Of a stretch of DNA of 9,314 nt, positions 1 to 6,733 are shown one piece after another (position 1 is the stretch's first letter; the number at the start of each line of letters is the position of its first letter). The position numbers and the translations under genes are program-made. The stretch is from an uncultured Oscillospiraceae bacterium (GTDB lineage Bacteria; Bacillota; Clostridia; Oscillospirales; Acutalibacteraceae), in NCBI GenBank assembly GCA_900552225.1, contig URYX01000058.1:1-9314 (forward strand), in the 5' to 3' direction. The notes under the pieces are model-generated. The model was not told the origin of the DNA. It was given only the letters and a program-made list of their open reading frames with translations, and did not search any database.

Positions 1-21
1 AAAAACGGCAGAAAAGCAATG

Positions 22-828
22 TCAGAGGGTATCCAGCAGGCGCATATCGTCGTCGGAGATGACGAAATCCAACGCAATATTTTCGCGGATGCGCTGCGGA
101 TGGGTGGATTTCGGAATGACGGTGGCTCCGTGCTGCAGACACCAGCGGATGCAGAGCTGTGCCACGGTGACGCCGTATTTTTCCGCGATGGCGGGGAGCT
201 CCGGCTGCCGGAATACGCGGCCGGTGCCGAGCGGGGAATAGGCCATGAGGTGCAGCCCGTTTTGGCGGGCAAAATCCGCCGATTCCTGCTCACGGTAGCC
301 GATGAAATAGGCCAGCTGGTTGACGGCGGGGACGACGCTGCCGCGATCCAGAATCGGCTGCAGATGCTGCCTCGCAAAATTGGAAACGCCGATGGCGCGG
401 GCGCGTCCGTCGCGGTACAGCTCCTCCATGGCCCTCCATGAGGCCACGTTCCCCTCGGTGCAGTCCGCCCCCACCTGATCCCACGGCCACGGCGCGTGGA
501 TCAGATAGAGATCGACGTAATCGAGCCCGAGTGCCTCCAGCGACTGCTCAAAGGCGCGGTGCGCCTCGTCATAGCCCTTGATTTCGGCGGGGAGCTTGGT
601 GACCACAAACAGCTCCTCCCGCGGAAGGCCGGAGGCGCGGATGGCCCGGCCGACCGAGCACTCGTTGCCGTAGGCCGCGGCGGTATCGATGAGACGGACA
701 CCGAACGACAGCGCGGCGGAGACGGCTTCCTCGGTCACCTCCGTATCCGGCATCTGCCACGTGCCGAGCCCGACCCTCGGAATGGCGGCCCCGGTGTTCA
801 ATGAAACGGTCTCCTGCAGAACGGACAT
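22..828 (-). CDS. Aldo/keto reductase (diketogulonate-reductase-like)
   Basis: Predicted cytosolic NADPH-dependent oxidoreductase of the aldo/keto reductase superfamily, reducing carbonyl compounds to alcohols; the substrate cannot be told from sequence. Numbered from the ATG at 828, the family catalytic tetrad is complete: Asp48 (in LIDTAAAYGNE), Tyr53, Lys78 (VVTK) and His111 (LYLIHAPWPW). The GVSNF segment, a QLAYF segment and the C-terminal IPKSTHPQRIRENI cofactor-phosphate motif follow in the usual order. The frame is also open to a GTG at 837, but the GAAGGG ribosome binding site lies only about 2 bases from that GTG and about 11 from the ATG, so I prefer 828 (268 residues). The protein stops right after DMRLLDTL, so the last 10-20 residues found in many relatives are missing. 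This may shorten a substrate loop rather than inactivate it. It is a single gene with its own promoter and operator, divergent from the decarboxylase operon. The family is certain, the substrate unknown. Confidence 0.93.
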   Translation of the reverse strand: MSVLQETVSLNTGAAIPRVGLGTWQMPDTEVTEEAVSAALSFGVRLIDTAAAYGNECSVGRAIRASGLPREELFVVTKLPAEIKGYDEAHRAFEQSLEALGLDYVDLYLIHAPWPWDQVGADCTEGNVASWRAMEELYRDGRARAIGVSNFARQHLQPILDRGSVVPAVNQLAYFIGYREQESADFARQNGLHLMAYSPLGTGRVFRQPELPAIAEKYGVTVAQLCIRWCLQHGATVIPKSTHPQRIRENIALDFVISDDDMRLLDTL

Positions 829-855
829 AACAGACACATCCCTTCGACGTTTTTG

Positions 856-869
856 AGAAAACGTTTTCT
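856..869. promoter_or_regulatory. Palindromic operator, LacI-family type
   Basis: AGAAAACGTTTTCT is a perfect 14-bp palindrome centred on CG, the hallmark of LacI/CcpA-family operators. It sits at the expected transcription start of the aldo/keto reductase promoter, where a bound repressor would block initiation. It differs from the catabolite (cre) consensus at the outer positions (AG...CT instead of TG...CA), so a sugar-specific LacI-family repressor seems more likely than CcpA. No such regulator is encoded in the window. Confidence 0.65.
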
Positions 870-876
870 ATGAATC

Positions 877-906
877 AGCATAGCATCGGAGTACGGGGTT
901 TGTCAA
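877..906 (-). promoter_or_regulatory. Sigma-A-type promoter of the aldo/keto reductase gene
   Basis: Read on the minus strand, a perfect -35 box TTGACA (906-901) is followed by an 18-base spacer and TATGCT (882-877) as -10. The -10 is preceded by TGC, giving an extended -10. The expected transcription start is near 870, leaving a leader of about 40 bases before the ATG at 828. Confidence 0.8.
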
Positions 907-1032
907 GGAAAATCGGAGAAAAAGCACCGAAAAAGCGGGGAATGCGCGGCCGATTTAGACATTGCAGCAAAAATGACCGGGGCCTTTAGGCGGAAAAGAT
1001 AAAATTCCCGTCAGATTGTGTGCTTTTCTTTA

Positions 1033-1062
1033 TTGACAAAACGCGCTGTCATAAGGTAAAAT
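1033..1062 (+). promoter_or_regulatory. Sigma-A-type promoter of the decarboxylase operon
   Basis: TTGACA (1033-1038), an 18-base spacer and TAAAAT (1057-1062) form a near-consensus promoter, with an expected start near 1069 and a leader of about 45 bases before oadG. The -35 box is part of an imperfect inverted repeat TGACA-N8-TGTCA (1034-1051) centred on CG, a possible operator. Apart from this and the reductase promoter, I see no gene or structured RNA in 907-1032. Confidence 0.8.
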
Positions 1063-1113
1063 AAATCTGATTTCGGATTTTTCGGAGAGAAGACGGAAGG
1101 AGGTTTTCAGACG

Positions 1114-1431
1114 ATGAACGGAATAGGTTTTTTGGCGGCAAAAGTGGCCGAAACGGAAGTGCCGAACTGGCTGGTTGTTGTGATGGGAATGGGCATTGTG
1201 TTTGTGGCCTTGATCGCACTGGTACTGATTTGCACGTTGTTCGGAGCGATTTTCCGTCGGGTGAACGCGAAGAAACAGGCGGCTGCCGCGCAGACTGCCG
1301 TACAGACGGAGACTCCCGCGGAGGTAATTCCGAACCGGCAGGAGCTGGTAGCGGCGATTGCGGCGGTGCTGGCGGAGGAACTGGGAACAGATGTCGCCAA
1401 GCTGCGGATTTTGTCCATTCGCCGCCGATAA
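1114..1431 (+). CDS. oadG: Oxaloacetate decarboxylase gamma subunit (OadG family)
   Basis: Small membrane subunit of the Na+-pumping decarboxylase complex; in the family it holds the alpha subunit on the membrane beta subunit and helps assembly. The 105-residue protein has a short N-terminus, one hydrophobic membrane helix (about residues 18-46), a positive cytoplasmic flank (FRRVNAKK), a polar Ala/Gln/Thr linker, and a helical C-terminus from PNRQELVAAIAAVL to the basic end ILSIRRR. This is the usual layout of clostridial members. The ATG follows GGAAGGAGG by 10 bases. It is the first gene of a four-gene operon (gamma, biotin carrier, beta, alpha). Sequence conservation is low in this family, so the call rests on topology, size and position. 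Confidence 0.85.
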   Translation: MNGIGFLAAKVAETEVPNWLVVVMGMGIVFVALIALVLICTLFGAIFRRVNAKKQAAAAQTAVQTETPAEVIPNRQELVAAIAAVLAEELGTDVAKLRILSIRRR

Positions 1432-1489
1432 GCGGCACACACAGCATCCGGAGCTTTCCGGAAATATGAGAAGAAATGAGGAACTGGCA

Positions 1490-1861
1490 ATGAAAAAATA
1501 TCGTGTCAATGTCAACGGCGTAGAATATGAAGTAGCGGTAGAGGCGCTCGGTGAGGGCGAGGTTGCGGCGGCTCCCGCTCCTGCGGCGGCTGCGGCTCCG
1601 GCTCCTGCTCCCGCACCCGTGGCGGCTCCGGCGGCGGTGCCGGCCGGCGGCGAGAAGATTGCGGCTCCGATGCCCGGTACCATCCTGGCCGTGAACGTGG
1701 CGGTGGGCGATACGGTGGAAAAGGGCACCGTGCTGATGGTGCTGGAAGCCATGAAAATGGAGAACGAGATCATGGCCCCCTGCAGCGGTAAGGTGACCTT
1801 TGTCGGCGTGACGAAGGGCCAGTCGGTCAACACCGGCGCTCCGCTGTGCACGATTGAATAA
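1490..1861 (+). CDS. Biotin carboxyl carrier protein of the decarboxylase
   Basis: Carries the biotin that takes CO2 from oxaloacetate at the alpha subunit to the beta subunit in the membrane, where it is released. The 123-residue protein has an N-terminal strand segment (KKYRVNVNGVEYEV), an Ala/Pro-rich flexible linker at about residues 25-55, and a biotinyl/lipoyl-attachment domain. The biotin-accepting Lys89 lies in EAMKMEN, 34 residues before the C-terminus, at the usual spacing. The frame is open upstream, but this ATG has TGAGGA about 8 bases before it and begins directly with the conserved strand, so it is the start. The linker DNA is a run of gctcc/gctcct-type codons, a likely slippage-prone low-complexity tract. 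In Klebsiella OadA this domain is fused to the alpha subunit; here it is separate, as in methylmalonyl-CoA decarboxylase complexes. Confidence 0.94.
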   Translation: MKKYRVNVNGVEYEVAVEALGEGEVAAAPAPAAAAAPAPAPAPVAAPAAVPAGGEKIAAPMPGTILAVNVAVGDTVEKGTVLMVLEAMKMENEIMAPCSGKVTFVGVTKGQSVNTGAPLCTIE

Positions 1862-1881
1862 GCCGGAAGGAGAAGACCGGT

Positions 1882-3333
1882 ATGGATGCAATCACCAATT
1901 TTCTGAAACAGACAGGCTTCAGCCTGCTGGCCGACAATTTTTGGGTGCTCGTGATGATCGCCATCGCCTGCCTTCTGGCGTGGCTGGCCATCGTCAAGAA
2001 GTTTGAACCGCTGCTGCTGCTGCCGATCGCGTTCGGCATGCTGCTGACGAACCTCCCCGGGGCGGAGATGTACCATGAGGAGCTGTTCGCGGGCGGCCAT
2101 GTGCAGTGGAGCCTGTTCGGCGGCGCCACGGTCGTGAATACGGCCGACCTGGAGTATGCCGATCGCTATCTGGTGCTGGAGTCCGGCGATGTGGTTCTCA
2201 ACAACGGCATGAGCTATACGCTGCTCGGCCACGTGTCTGGCACGTCCTTTGACAAGGACATGCAGATCAACGAGAAGGGACAGGTCGTGGACGAGAACGG
2301 AACCGTCTCGGCTGAAAGCGTGAACGTGGTCGTGGAGGCGGCGGGACTTGTCACGCGCGACGGAGTGCTGTACAGCGGCGAACAGGTGGTCGCACGGCAG
2401 GCACGCACCATCTCCGCAGGCCTGCTCGACTATCTCTATCTCGGCGTGAAGCTGGGCATTTACCCCTGCCTGATTTTCTTCGGTGTCGGTGCCATGACCG
2501 ATTTCGGCCCGCTGATTGCCAACCCCAAGAGCCTGCTGCTCGGCGCGGCGGCGCAGCTCGGTATTTTTGTGACGTTCCTCGGTGCGCGTGCTCTGGGCTT
2601 CAGCTGCCTTGAGGCCAGCTCCATCGGTATTATCGGAGGAGCGGACGGCCCGACGGCCATTTATGTGACCTCCAAGCTGGCTCCGTGGCTGCTCGGCCCG
2701 ATTGCCGTGGCCGCCTATTCCTATATGGCGCTGGTCCCGGTCATTCAGCCGCCGATTATGAAGCTGCTGACCACCAAGCGTGAGCGGCAGATTGTGATGA
2801 AGGAGCTGCGTCCGGTTTCGCATACGGAAAAGGTGCTGTTCCCGTTTGTCGTGACCATTTTCGTGACGCTGCTGGTGCCGTCGGCCGGCCCGCTGGTCGG
2901 TGCGCTGATGCTCGGCAACCTGTTCCGCGAGAGCGGCGTGACCGAGCGTCTGAGCAAGACGGTGCAGAACGAGCTGATGAACATCGTGACGATCTTCCTC
3001 GGCGTGACGGTGGGCGCGACGGCGACGGCCTCCACCTTCCTCGCGTGGGATACGCTGAAGATCATCGGTCTCGGCGTGGTCGCGTTCAGTCTCGGCACTG
3101 CGGGCGGCGTGCTGCTGGCGAAGCTCATGAACCTGTTCCTCAAGAACAAGATCAATCCGCTGATCGGCTCGGCCGGGGTGTCGGCGGTTCCGATGGCGGC
3201 CCGTGTATCGCAGGTGGTCGGCCAGAAGGAGAATCCGGGCAACTTCCTGCTGATGCATGCAATGGGCCCGAACGTGGCGGGCGTGATCGGTTCGGCGGTA
3301 GCCGCCGGTGTGCTGATCGCTCTGTTCGGTTGA
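1882..3333 (+). CDS. oadB: Oxaloacetate decarboxylase beta subunit, Na+-translocating
   Basis: Integral membrane subunit that decarboxylates carboxybiotin and exports Na+. It has several hydrophobic segments and the family signatures KKFEPLLLLPIAFG, GVGAMTDFGPL, GIIGGADGPTAIY, NKINPLIGSAGVSAVPMAAR and FLLMHAMGPNVAGVIGSA. Residues shown to matter for Na+ and proton coupling in the Klebsiella protein (Asp203, Tyr229, Asn373, Gly377, Ser382, Arg389) are all present, at 255, 281, 425, 429, 434 and 441, a constant shift of 52. The shift comes from a longer hydrophilic region at about residues 62-179, which looks beta-rich and soluble, between the first hydrophobic part and the conserved core. The protein is thus 483 residues against about 430. 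The start has GGAAGGAG upstream; the gene lies 20 bases after the carrier gene and 15 before oadA. Confidence 0.95.
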   Translation: MDAITNFLKQTGFSLLADNFWVLVMIAIACLLAWLAIVKKFEPLLLLPIAFGMLLTNLPGAEMYHEELFAGGHVQWSLFGGATVVNTADLEYADRYLVLESGDVVLNNGMSYTLLGHVSGTSFDKDMQINEKGQVVDENGTVSAESVNVVVEAAGLVTRDGVLYSGEQVVARQARTISAGLLDYLYLGVKLGIYPCLIFFGVGAMTDFGPLIANPKSLLLGAAAQLGIFVTFLGARALGFSCLEASSIGIIGGADGPTAIYVTSKLAPWLLGPIAVAAYSYMALVPVIQPPIMKLLTTKRERQIVMKELRPVSHTEKVLFPFVVTIFVTLLVPSAGPLVGALMLGNLFRESGVTERLSKTVQNELMNIVTIFLGVTVGATATASTFLAWDTLKIIGLGVVAFSLGTAGGVLLAKLMNLFLKNKINPLIGSAGVSAVPMAARVSQVVGQKENPGNFLLMHAMGPNVAGVIGSAVAAGVLIALFG

Positions 3334-3348
3334 AAGGGGTAGTGAAAA

Positions 3349-4746
3349 ATGGCGAAGAACCCTTTACAGATTACAGATACTATTCTGCGCGACGCGCACC
3401 AGTCGCAGGCAGCCACGCGGATGCGTCTCGAGGAGATGCTTCCCGCGTGCGCCACGCTCGACAGCCTCGGCTACTGGTCGGTGGAGTGCTGGGGCGGCGC
3501 GACGTTTGACGCGTGTATGCGGTTTTTGAACGAGGACCCGTGGGAGCGCCTGCGGGCCCTGCGTGAGGCCATGCCGCATACCAAGCTGCAGATGCTGCTG
3601 CGCGGGCAGAACCTGCTCGGCTATAAGCATTATGCGGACGACGTGGTGGATGAGTTCTGCAAGAAGTCCATCGAAAACGGCATTGATGTCGTGCGTATTT
3701 TCGACGCGCTGAACGATCCCCGCAATATGGAGCAGGCGATGAAGTCCGTCAAAAAGTACGGCGGCATCTGCGAGGCGGCCATCAGCTATACCACCAGCCC
3801 TGTGCACAGCGAGGACTATTTCGTGGAGCTCGCGGCCAAGCTCGAGAAGATGGGCGCAGACGTGATCTGCATCAAGGACATGGCCAACCTGCTGCTGCCC
3901 TACGATGCCTATTCGCTGGTCAAGAAAATGAAGCAGAATGTCCGTGTGCCGATTCATCTGCATACGCACAACACGACCGGTACCGGTGCCATGACCTATC
4001 TGATGGCGGCGCAGGCGGGTGTGGATATCATTGACTGTGCCCTGTCTCCTCTGGCGGGCGGTACGTCGCAGCCGGCCACCGAGTCGATGGTGGCAACCTT
4101 CCGCGGAACCGACCGCGATACCGGGCTGGATCTCGGAAAGCTCAATGAGGCGGCGGTTCACTTCCGCAAGGTGGCGGCCCGTCTCAAGGCGGACGGCATC
4201 CTGGACCCGAAGGTGCTGAACGTGGATCCGAGAACGCTGCTGTACCAGGTGCCGGGCGGCATGCTCTCCAACCTGATTTCTCAGCTGAAGCAGGCGGGAG
4301 CCGAGGACAAGTACGACGAAGTGCTGGCCGAGGTACCGCGTGTGCGGAAGGATTTCGGATATCCCCCGCTGGTCACGCCGACCAGCCAGATTGTCGGTAC
4401 GCAGGCGGTGCTCAACGTGCTGTCCGGCGAGCGCTACAAGATGGTCACCAAGGAGTCGAAGGGTCTGCTGCGCGGCGAATACGGACAGGTGCCCGGCGAG
4501 GTCAATGAGGAAGTGCGCCGCAAGGCCATCGGAGACGAGCAGCCGATCACCTGCCGTCCGGCGGATCTGCTCAAGCCGGAGCTGGATAAGTATCGCGCCG
4601 AGGCCGGCGAGCTGGCCAAGAGCGAGGAGGACGTGCTGAGCTATGCGCTGTTCCCCCAGGTGGCGGGCAAGTTCCTGAAGGAGCGCAACGAGGCGCGCAA
4701 TCCCGATGCGGTGCGCACGCTGATTGTGGAGGACCTCGGGCTGTAA
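3349..4746 (+). CDS. oadA: Oxaloacetate decarboxylase alpha subunit, carboxyltransferase without biotin domain
   Basis: Cytoplasmic carboxyltransferase that moves the carboxyl group of oxaloacetate to biotin, releasing pyruvate. The N-terminal TIM-barrel domain (about residues 5-265) carries the metal ligand Asp15 in TILRDAHQS, the carbamylated Lys176 in CIKDMANLL, and His205/His207 in HLHTHNTTG. The conserved PYC/OADA domain follows, with RVRKDFGYPPLVTPTSQIVG and GLLRGEYGQVPG. The 465-residue protein ends at EDLGL with no biotinyl domain; alpha plus the separate carrier (465+123) is about the size of fused OadA. This pyruvate-carboxylase-type transferase identifies the complex as oxaloacetate decarboxylase, since methylmalonyl- and glutaconyl-CoA decarboxylases use a crotonase-fold alpha subunit. 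A role as subunit B of a two-part pyruvate carboxylase is unlikely next to oadB and oadG. AAAGGGG precedes the ATG. Confidence 0.94.
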   Translation: MAKNPLQITDTILRDAHQSQAATRMRLEEMLPACATLDSLGYWSVECWGGATFDACMRFLNEDPWERLRALREAMPHTKLQMLLRGQNLLGYKHYADDVVDEFCKKSIENGIDVVRIFDALNDPRNMEQAMKSVKKYGGICEAAISYTTSPVHSEDYFVELAAKLEKMGADVICIKDMANLLLPYDAYSLVKKMKQNVRVPIHLHTHNTTGTGAMTYLMAAQAGVDIIDCALSPLAGGTSQPATESMVATFRGTDRDTGLDLGKLNEAAVHFRKVAARLKADGILDPKVLNVDPRTLLYQVPGGMLSNLISQLKQAGAEDKYDEVLAEVPRVRKDFGYPPLVTPTSQIVGTQAVLNVLSGERYKMVTKESKGLLRGEYGQVPGEVNEEVRRKAIGDEQPITCRPADLLKPELDKYRAEAGELAKSEEDVLSYALFPQVAGKFLKERNEARNPDAVRTLIVEDLGL

Positions 4747-4775
4747 GCCGAAGCAAAGGAATAGAGTAGGAAGAA

Positions 4776-4805
4776 GGCCCCTGTTTCCTTTCGGAAACGG
4801 GGGCC
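4776..4805. terminator. Strong hairpin between converging operons
   Basis: A 13-bp stem (GGCCCCTGTTTCC with GGAAACGGGGGCC, one G-T pair) closes a TTTC loop. No T-run follows on the plus strand, and only a weak TTCTTCC follows on the minus strand, so it is not a classical intrinsic terminator in either direction. It may end minus-strand transcripts coming from hemW, or protect the 3' end of the oad mRNA. Confidence 0.5.
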
Positions 4806-4842
4806 TCAGACTGTCAAAAAGCCGTTTTCACCATGCTTTCAG

Positions 4843-4872
4843 GGAACCGTGACGCACGGTTCCTTTTTGTTT
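4843..4872 (+). terminator. Intrinsic terminator of the decarboxylase operon
   Basis: A perfect 9-bp stem GGAACCGTG/CACGGTTCC (4843-4863) with an ACG loop is followed at once by TTTTTGTTT. This is a canonical rho-independent terminator on the plus strand, about 100 bases after oadA and just before the 3' end of the converging hemW gene. Confidence 0.88.
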
Positions 4873-4899
4873 GCCTGCCGCGGGCAGTGCAGCCGGACG

Positions 4900-6021
4900 C
4901 TACGGGTCCTGCAGCAGAATCCGGGTCAGAATGGCATCCGAGACTAAGAATCCCTCTCTCGTCAGACGGATACCTGCGGCATCCGCCTGCAGCAGATGCG
5001 GAGGAATTTGCCGGGCCGCGGTCATCCATGCCGCGGGGATCGGATGACCGAAGCGGGCAGCAAAGGCATCGGCCCGCAGTCCCTCGCACAGCCGCAGCCG
5101 CAGCATAGCGTATTCCGCCTCGCTGTTCTCCGGCAGGAGGGCATCCCCCTCCGGAGCCTCGGGCAGCGGGGGACAGCGGTCGTCAAAGGCCGCAAGCTGC
5201 CGCGGAAAATACAGGCGCCGCCCCCCGTAAAAGGAGTGGGCCGACGGCCCGAGCCCAAGGTAGGGCTCGCTGTTCCAGTATTTCAGATTGTGCCGCGAGG
5301 CCCGGCCGGGCATGGCCCAGTTGGAGATTTCATACTGCGCATATCCGGCGGCCTCGGCCTCCTCGCAGGCGGTCAGATATAAAGCGGCGGCGGCGTCCTC
5401 ATCGGGCAGCGGCGGCGGTGTGCGTCCGAACGGCGTCCCCTCCTCCAGCTTCAGCAGATAGGCGGAGAGATGGGTGGCCCCGAGCGCGTGCGCCGTCTGT
5501 ACGGCCCGGCGGACATCTGCGGATGTCTGTCCCTCGGTGGCCAGCAGGATGTCGAGCGACAGATTATCGATACCGGCCCCGTGGGCGGCCTCGACGGCGG
5601 CGGCCGTGTCCCGGACGGTGTGCCGCCGTCCGAGGCGGCGCAGCGTGTCATCGTCCGCCGCCTGCATGCCGAGAGAAATGCGGTTGCCGCCGGCCTCGTG
5701 AAAGGCGCGGAAAATATCTTCGAGATGCTCGGCCGGGTTGGCCTCCAGGGTGATCTCGGCGTTCTCCAGGCCGAAGCTCTCCCGCGCGGCGGTGACGAGG
5801 CGGTGGATGCGTGAAGCCCCGAGCAGCGAGGGAGTCCCTCCGCCGAGATACAGGGTATCCGCCGCCGGAAAGCGGGGGCCTTCCCGGCGCAGCCGCCGGA
5901 TCAGCGTGTCGGTGTAGGCCTCCATGGCCTCCTCGGTCGCCGGAAGGGAGTAGAAGTCGCAGTAGGGGCATTTGCGGACACAGAACGGAATGTGCAGATA
6001 TAATCCGATGGGTTCAGCCAT
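4900..6021 (-). CDS. hemW: Radical SAM heme chaperone HemW
   Basis: Radical SAM protein of the HemN/HemW family; HemW binds heme and is proposed to deliver it to target proteins, and such genes are often misnamed coproporphyrinogen III oxidase. In the 373-residue protein the CX3CX2C 4Fe-4S motif is at Cys14, Cys18 and Cys21 (FCVRKCPYCDF). The residue after the last Asp is Phe rather than the fourth Cys of true HemN, which favours HemW. Further family motifs are YLGGGTPSLL, HLSAYLLKLEEGTPF and YEISNWAMPGRASRHNLKYW followed by GLGPSAHSF. The frame runs 32 codons further upstream, but the ATG at 6021 has AGGAGG 7 bases before it and starts at the conserved GLYLHIPFC region. It overlaps the end of the preceding gene by 8 bases (ATGGCTGA), suggesting coupled translation. 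It is the last gene of the four-gene minus-strand operon. Confidence 0.93.
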   Translation of the reverse strand: MAEPIGLYLHIPFCVRKCPYCDFYSLPATEEAMEAYTDTLIRRLRREGPRFPAADTLYLGGGTPSLLGASRIHRLVTAARESFGLENAEITLEANPAEHLEDIFRAFHEAGGNRISLGMQAADDDTLRRLGRRHTVRDTAAAVEAAHGAGIDNLSLDILLATEGQTSADVRRAVQTAHALGATHLSAYLLKLEEGTPFGRTPPPLPDEDAAAALYLTACEEAEAAGYAQYEISNWAMPGRASRHNLKYWNSEPYLGLGPSAHSFYGGRRLYFPRQLAAFDDRCPPLPEAPEGDALLPENSEAEYAMLRLRLCEGLRADAFAARFGHPIPAAWMTAARQIPPHLLQADAAGIRLTREGFLVSDAILTRILLQDP

Positions 6022-6667
6022 GCAGTTCCTCCTGCGCGGCGGCGCGCTCCGCCTCCAGCCATTCGTCCACGGGGTGCAGCAGCGGGCAGCGGTGTCCGCC
6101 GTAGTGCAGGGCCGCACAGACGCAGATAATCAGGCTGCAGGCGAGCGCAATCATCATATCCTCCATGGTATCGGATACGCCGGTGGTGGCTACATTCTGC
6201 GAATCGTGTCCCGTAATCAGCCAGGCGACGTATTCCGCAATCTCCCATAGGCCCGCCGCGGCCTGTGCGGTGAGAAAGGCGGTGCCGACCGCAAGGCCGC
6301 GCTCGGGCGGAAGCAGCCGCCGGTTGGCGGGGCGCAGCCGGATGTACAGCGTGATGCCGGTCAGTGCGGTGAGCATACCGCTGAGGCCGTGCACAAAAAT
6401 GTCGTAATAGGTGAAGCGGGCGTACCACTGCAGCCCGACCCCGACCGTAAAGGCCAGAAAGAAAAACCACAGCCACAGGCATTCCATCCACAGTCCCTGC
6501 CGCACCCGAAACAGGCGGCGCACCAGGGGGAAGCCGAGGGGAATCAGCAGGGACAGCGCAATCTGCCACGCGGCGGGGAGACCGCGGTCGAGAATGACCA
6601 GCAGCGTCAGTGCCGCGGCGGCAATTTCGTAGAGAACGGTGGAGACGGTATGGACGGTTCGGTTCAT
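6014..6667 (-). CDS. DUF2238-like integral membrane protein
   Basis: A 217-residue protein of unknown function with about five or six hydrophobic helices. It shows the charged motifs that mark the DUF2238/YjdF-like family: YYDIFVHGLSGM (about residues 87-98), GLWEIAEYVAW and GVSDTMEDMMIALACSL. These Asp, His and Glu residues lie in or next to membrane helices and could form a metal or active site, but this is inference. The C-terminus (EWLEAERAAAQEELHG) is polar and probably cytoplasmic. The ATG at 6667 has AAAGGAG about 8 bases upstream; an upstream ATG at 6703 has no better site. It lies 66 bases after the biotin ligase gene with no clear promoter or terminator between, so it is probably co-transcribed, and it overlaps hemW by 8 bases. 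The family assignment is from memory of the motifs. Confidence 0.78.
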   Translation of the reverse strand: MNRTVHTVSTVLYEIAAAALTLLVILDRGLPAAWQIALSLLIPLGFPLVRRLFRVRQGLWMECLWLWFFFLAFTVGVGLQWYARFTYYDIFVHGLSGMLTALTGITLYIRLRPANRRLLPPERGLAVGTAFLTAQAAAGLWEIAEYVAWLITGHDSQNVATTGVSDTMEDMMIALACSLIICVCAALHYGGHRCPLLHPVDEWLEAERAAAQEELHG

Positions 6668-6733
6668 GGGACAGGCTCCTTTACGGTGAAATGGGCGGTG
6701 CATGACGGGGCACGGGCTGCTTGGGGGCCGGGC

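Noticed and set aside
22..837. GTG at 837 as start of the aldo/keto reductase
   Set aside because: The GAAGGG site is only about 2 bases from it; the ATG at 828 has workable spacing.
856..869. CcpA cre site
   Set aside because: The outer bases are AG...CT rather than TG...CA, so a different LacI-family protein is more likely, though CcpA is not fully excluded.
1358..1489. N-terminal extension of the biotin carrier protein
   Set aside because: This stretch overlaps the end of oadG and encodes Cys/Arg-rich sequence unlike any carrier; the ATG at 1490 has its own ribosome binding site.
1575..1650. Tandem repeat or CRISPR-like array
   Set aside because: The repetitive gctcc/gctcct pattern is in frame and encodes the Ala/Pro linker of the biotin carrier.
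1030..3258. Open frame of 742 codons on the minus strand opposite oadG, the biotin carrier and oadB
   Set aside because: Its translation is His/Arg/Gln-rich with no recognisable domain, while the plus strand carries three clear family proteins with ribosome binding sites. It is a by-product of GC-rich codon use.
3364..4161. Open frame of 265 codons on the minus strand opposite oadA
   Set aside because: It lies entirely inside a strongly conserved gene, has a low-complexity His/Arg/Gln composition and no supporting start site.
3349..4746. Methylmalonyl-CoA or glutaconyl-CoA decarboxylase as the identity of the complex
   Set aside because: Those enzymes use a crotonase-fold transferase, whereas this alpha subunit has the TIM-barrel metal site with TILRDAHQS, IKDMAN and HLHTH.
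4875..4887. CTGCC-GCG-GGCAG hairpin as terminator of the hemW operon
   Set aside because: The stem has only 5 bp, and on the minus strand it is followed by A-rich rather than T-rich sequence.
4900..6021. Coproporphyrinogen III dehydrogenase (HemN)
   Set aside because: The cluster motif is followed by Asp-Phe instead of the extra Cys of HemN, and the size and motifs match HemW.
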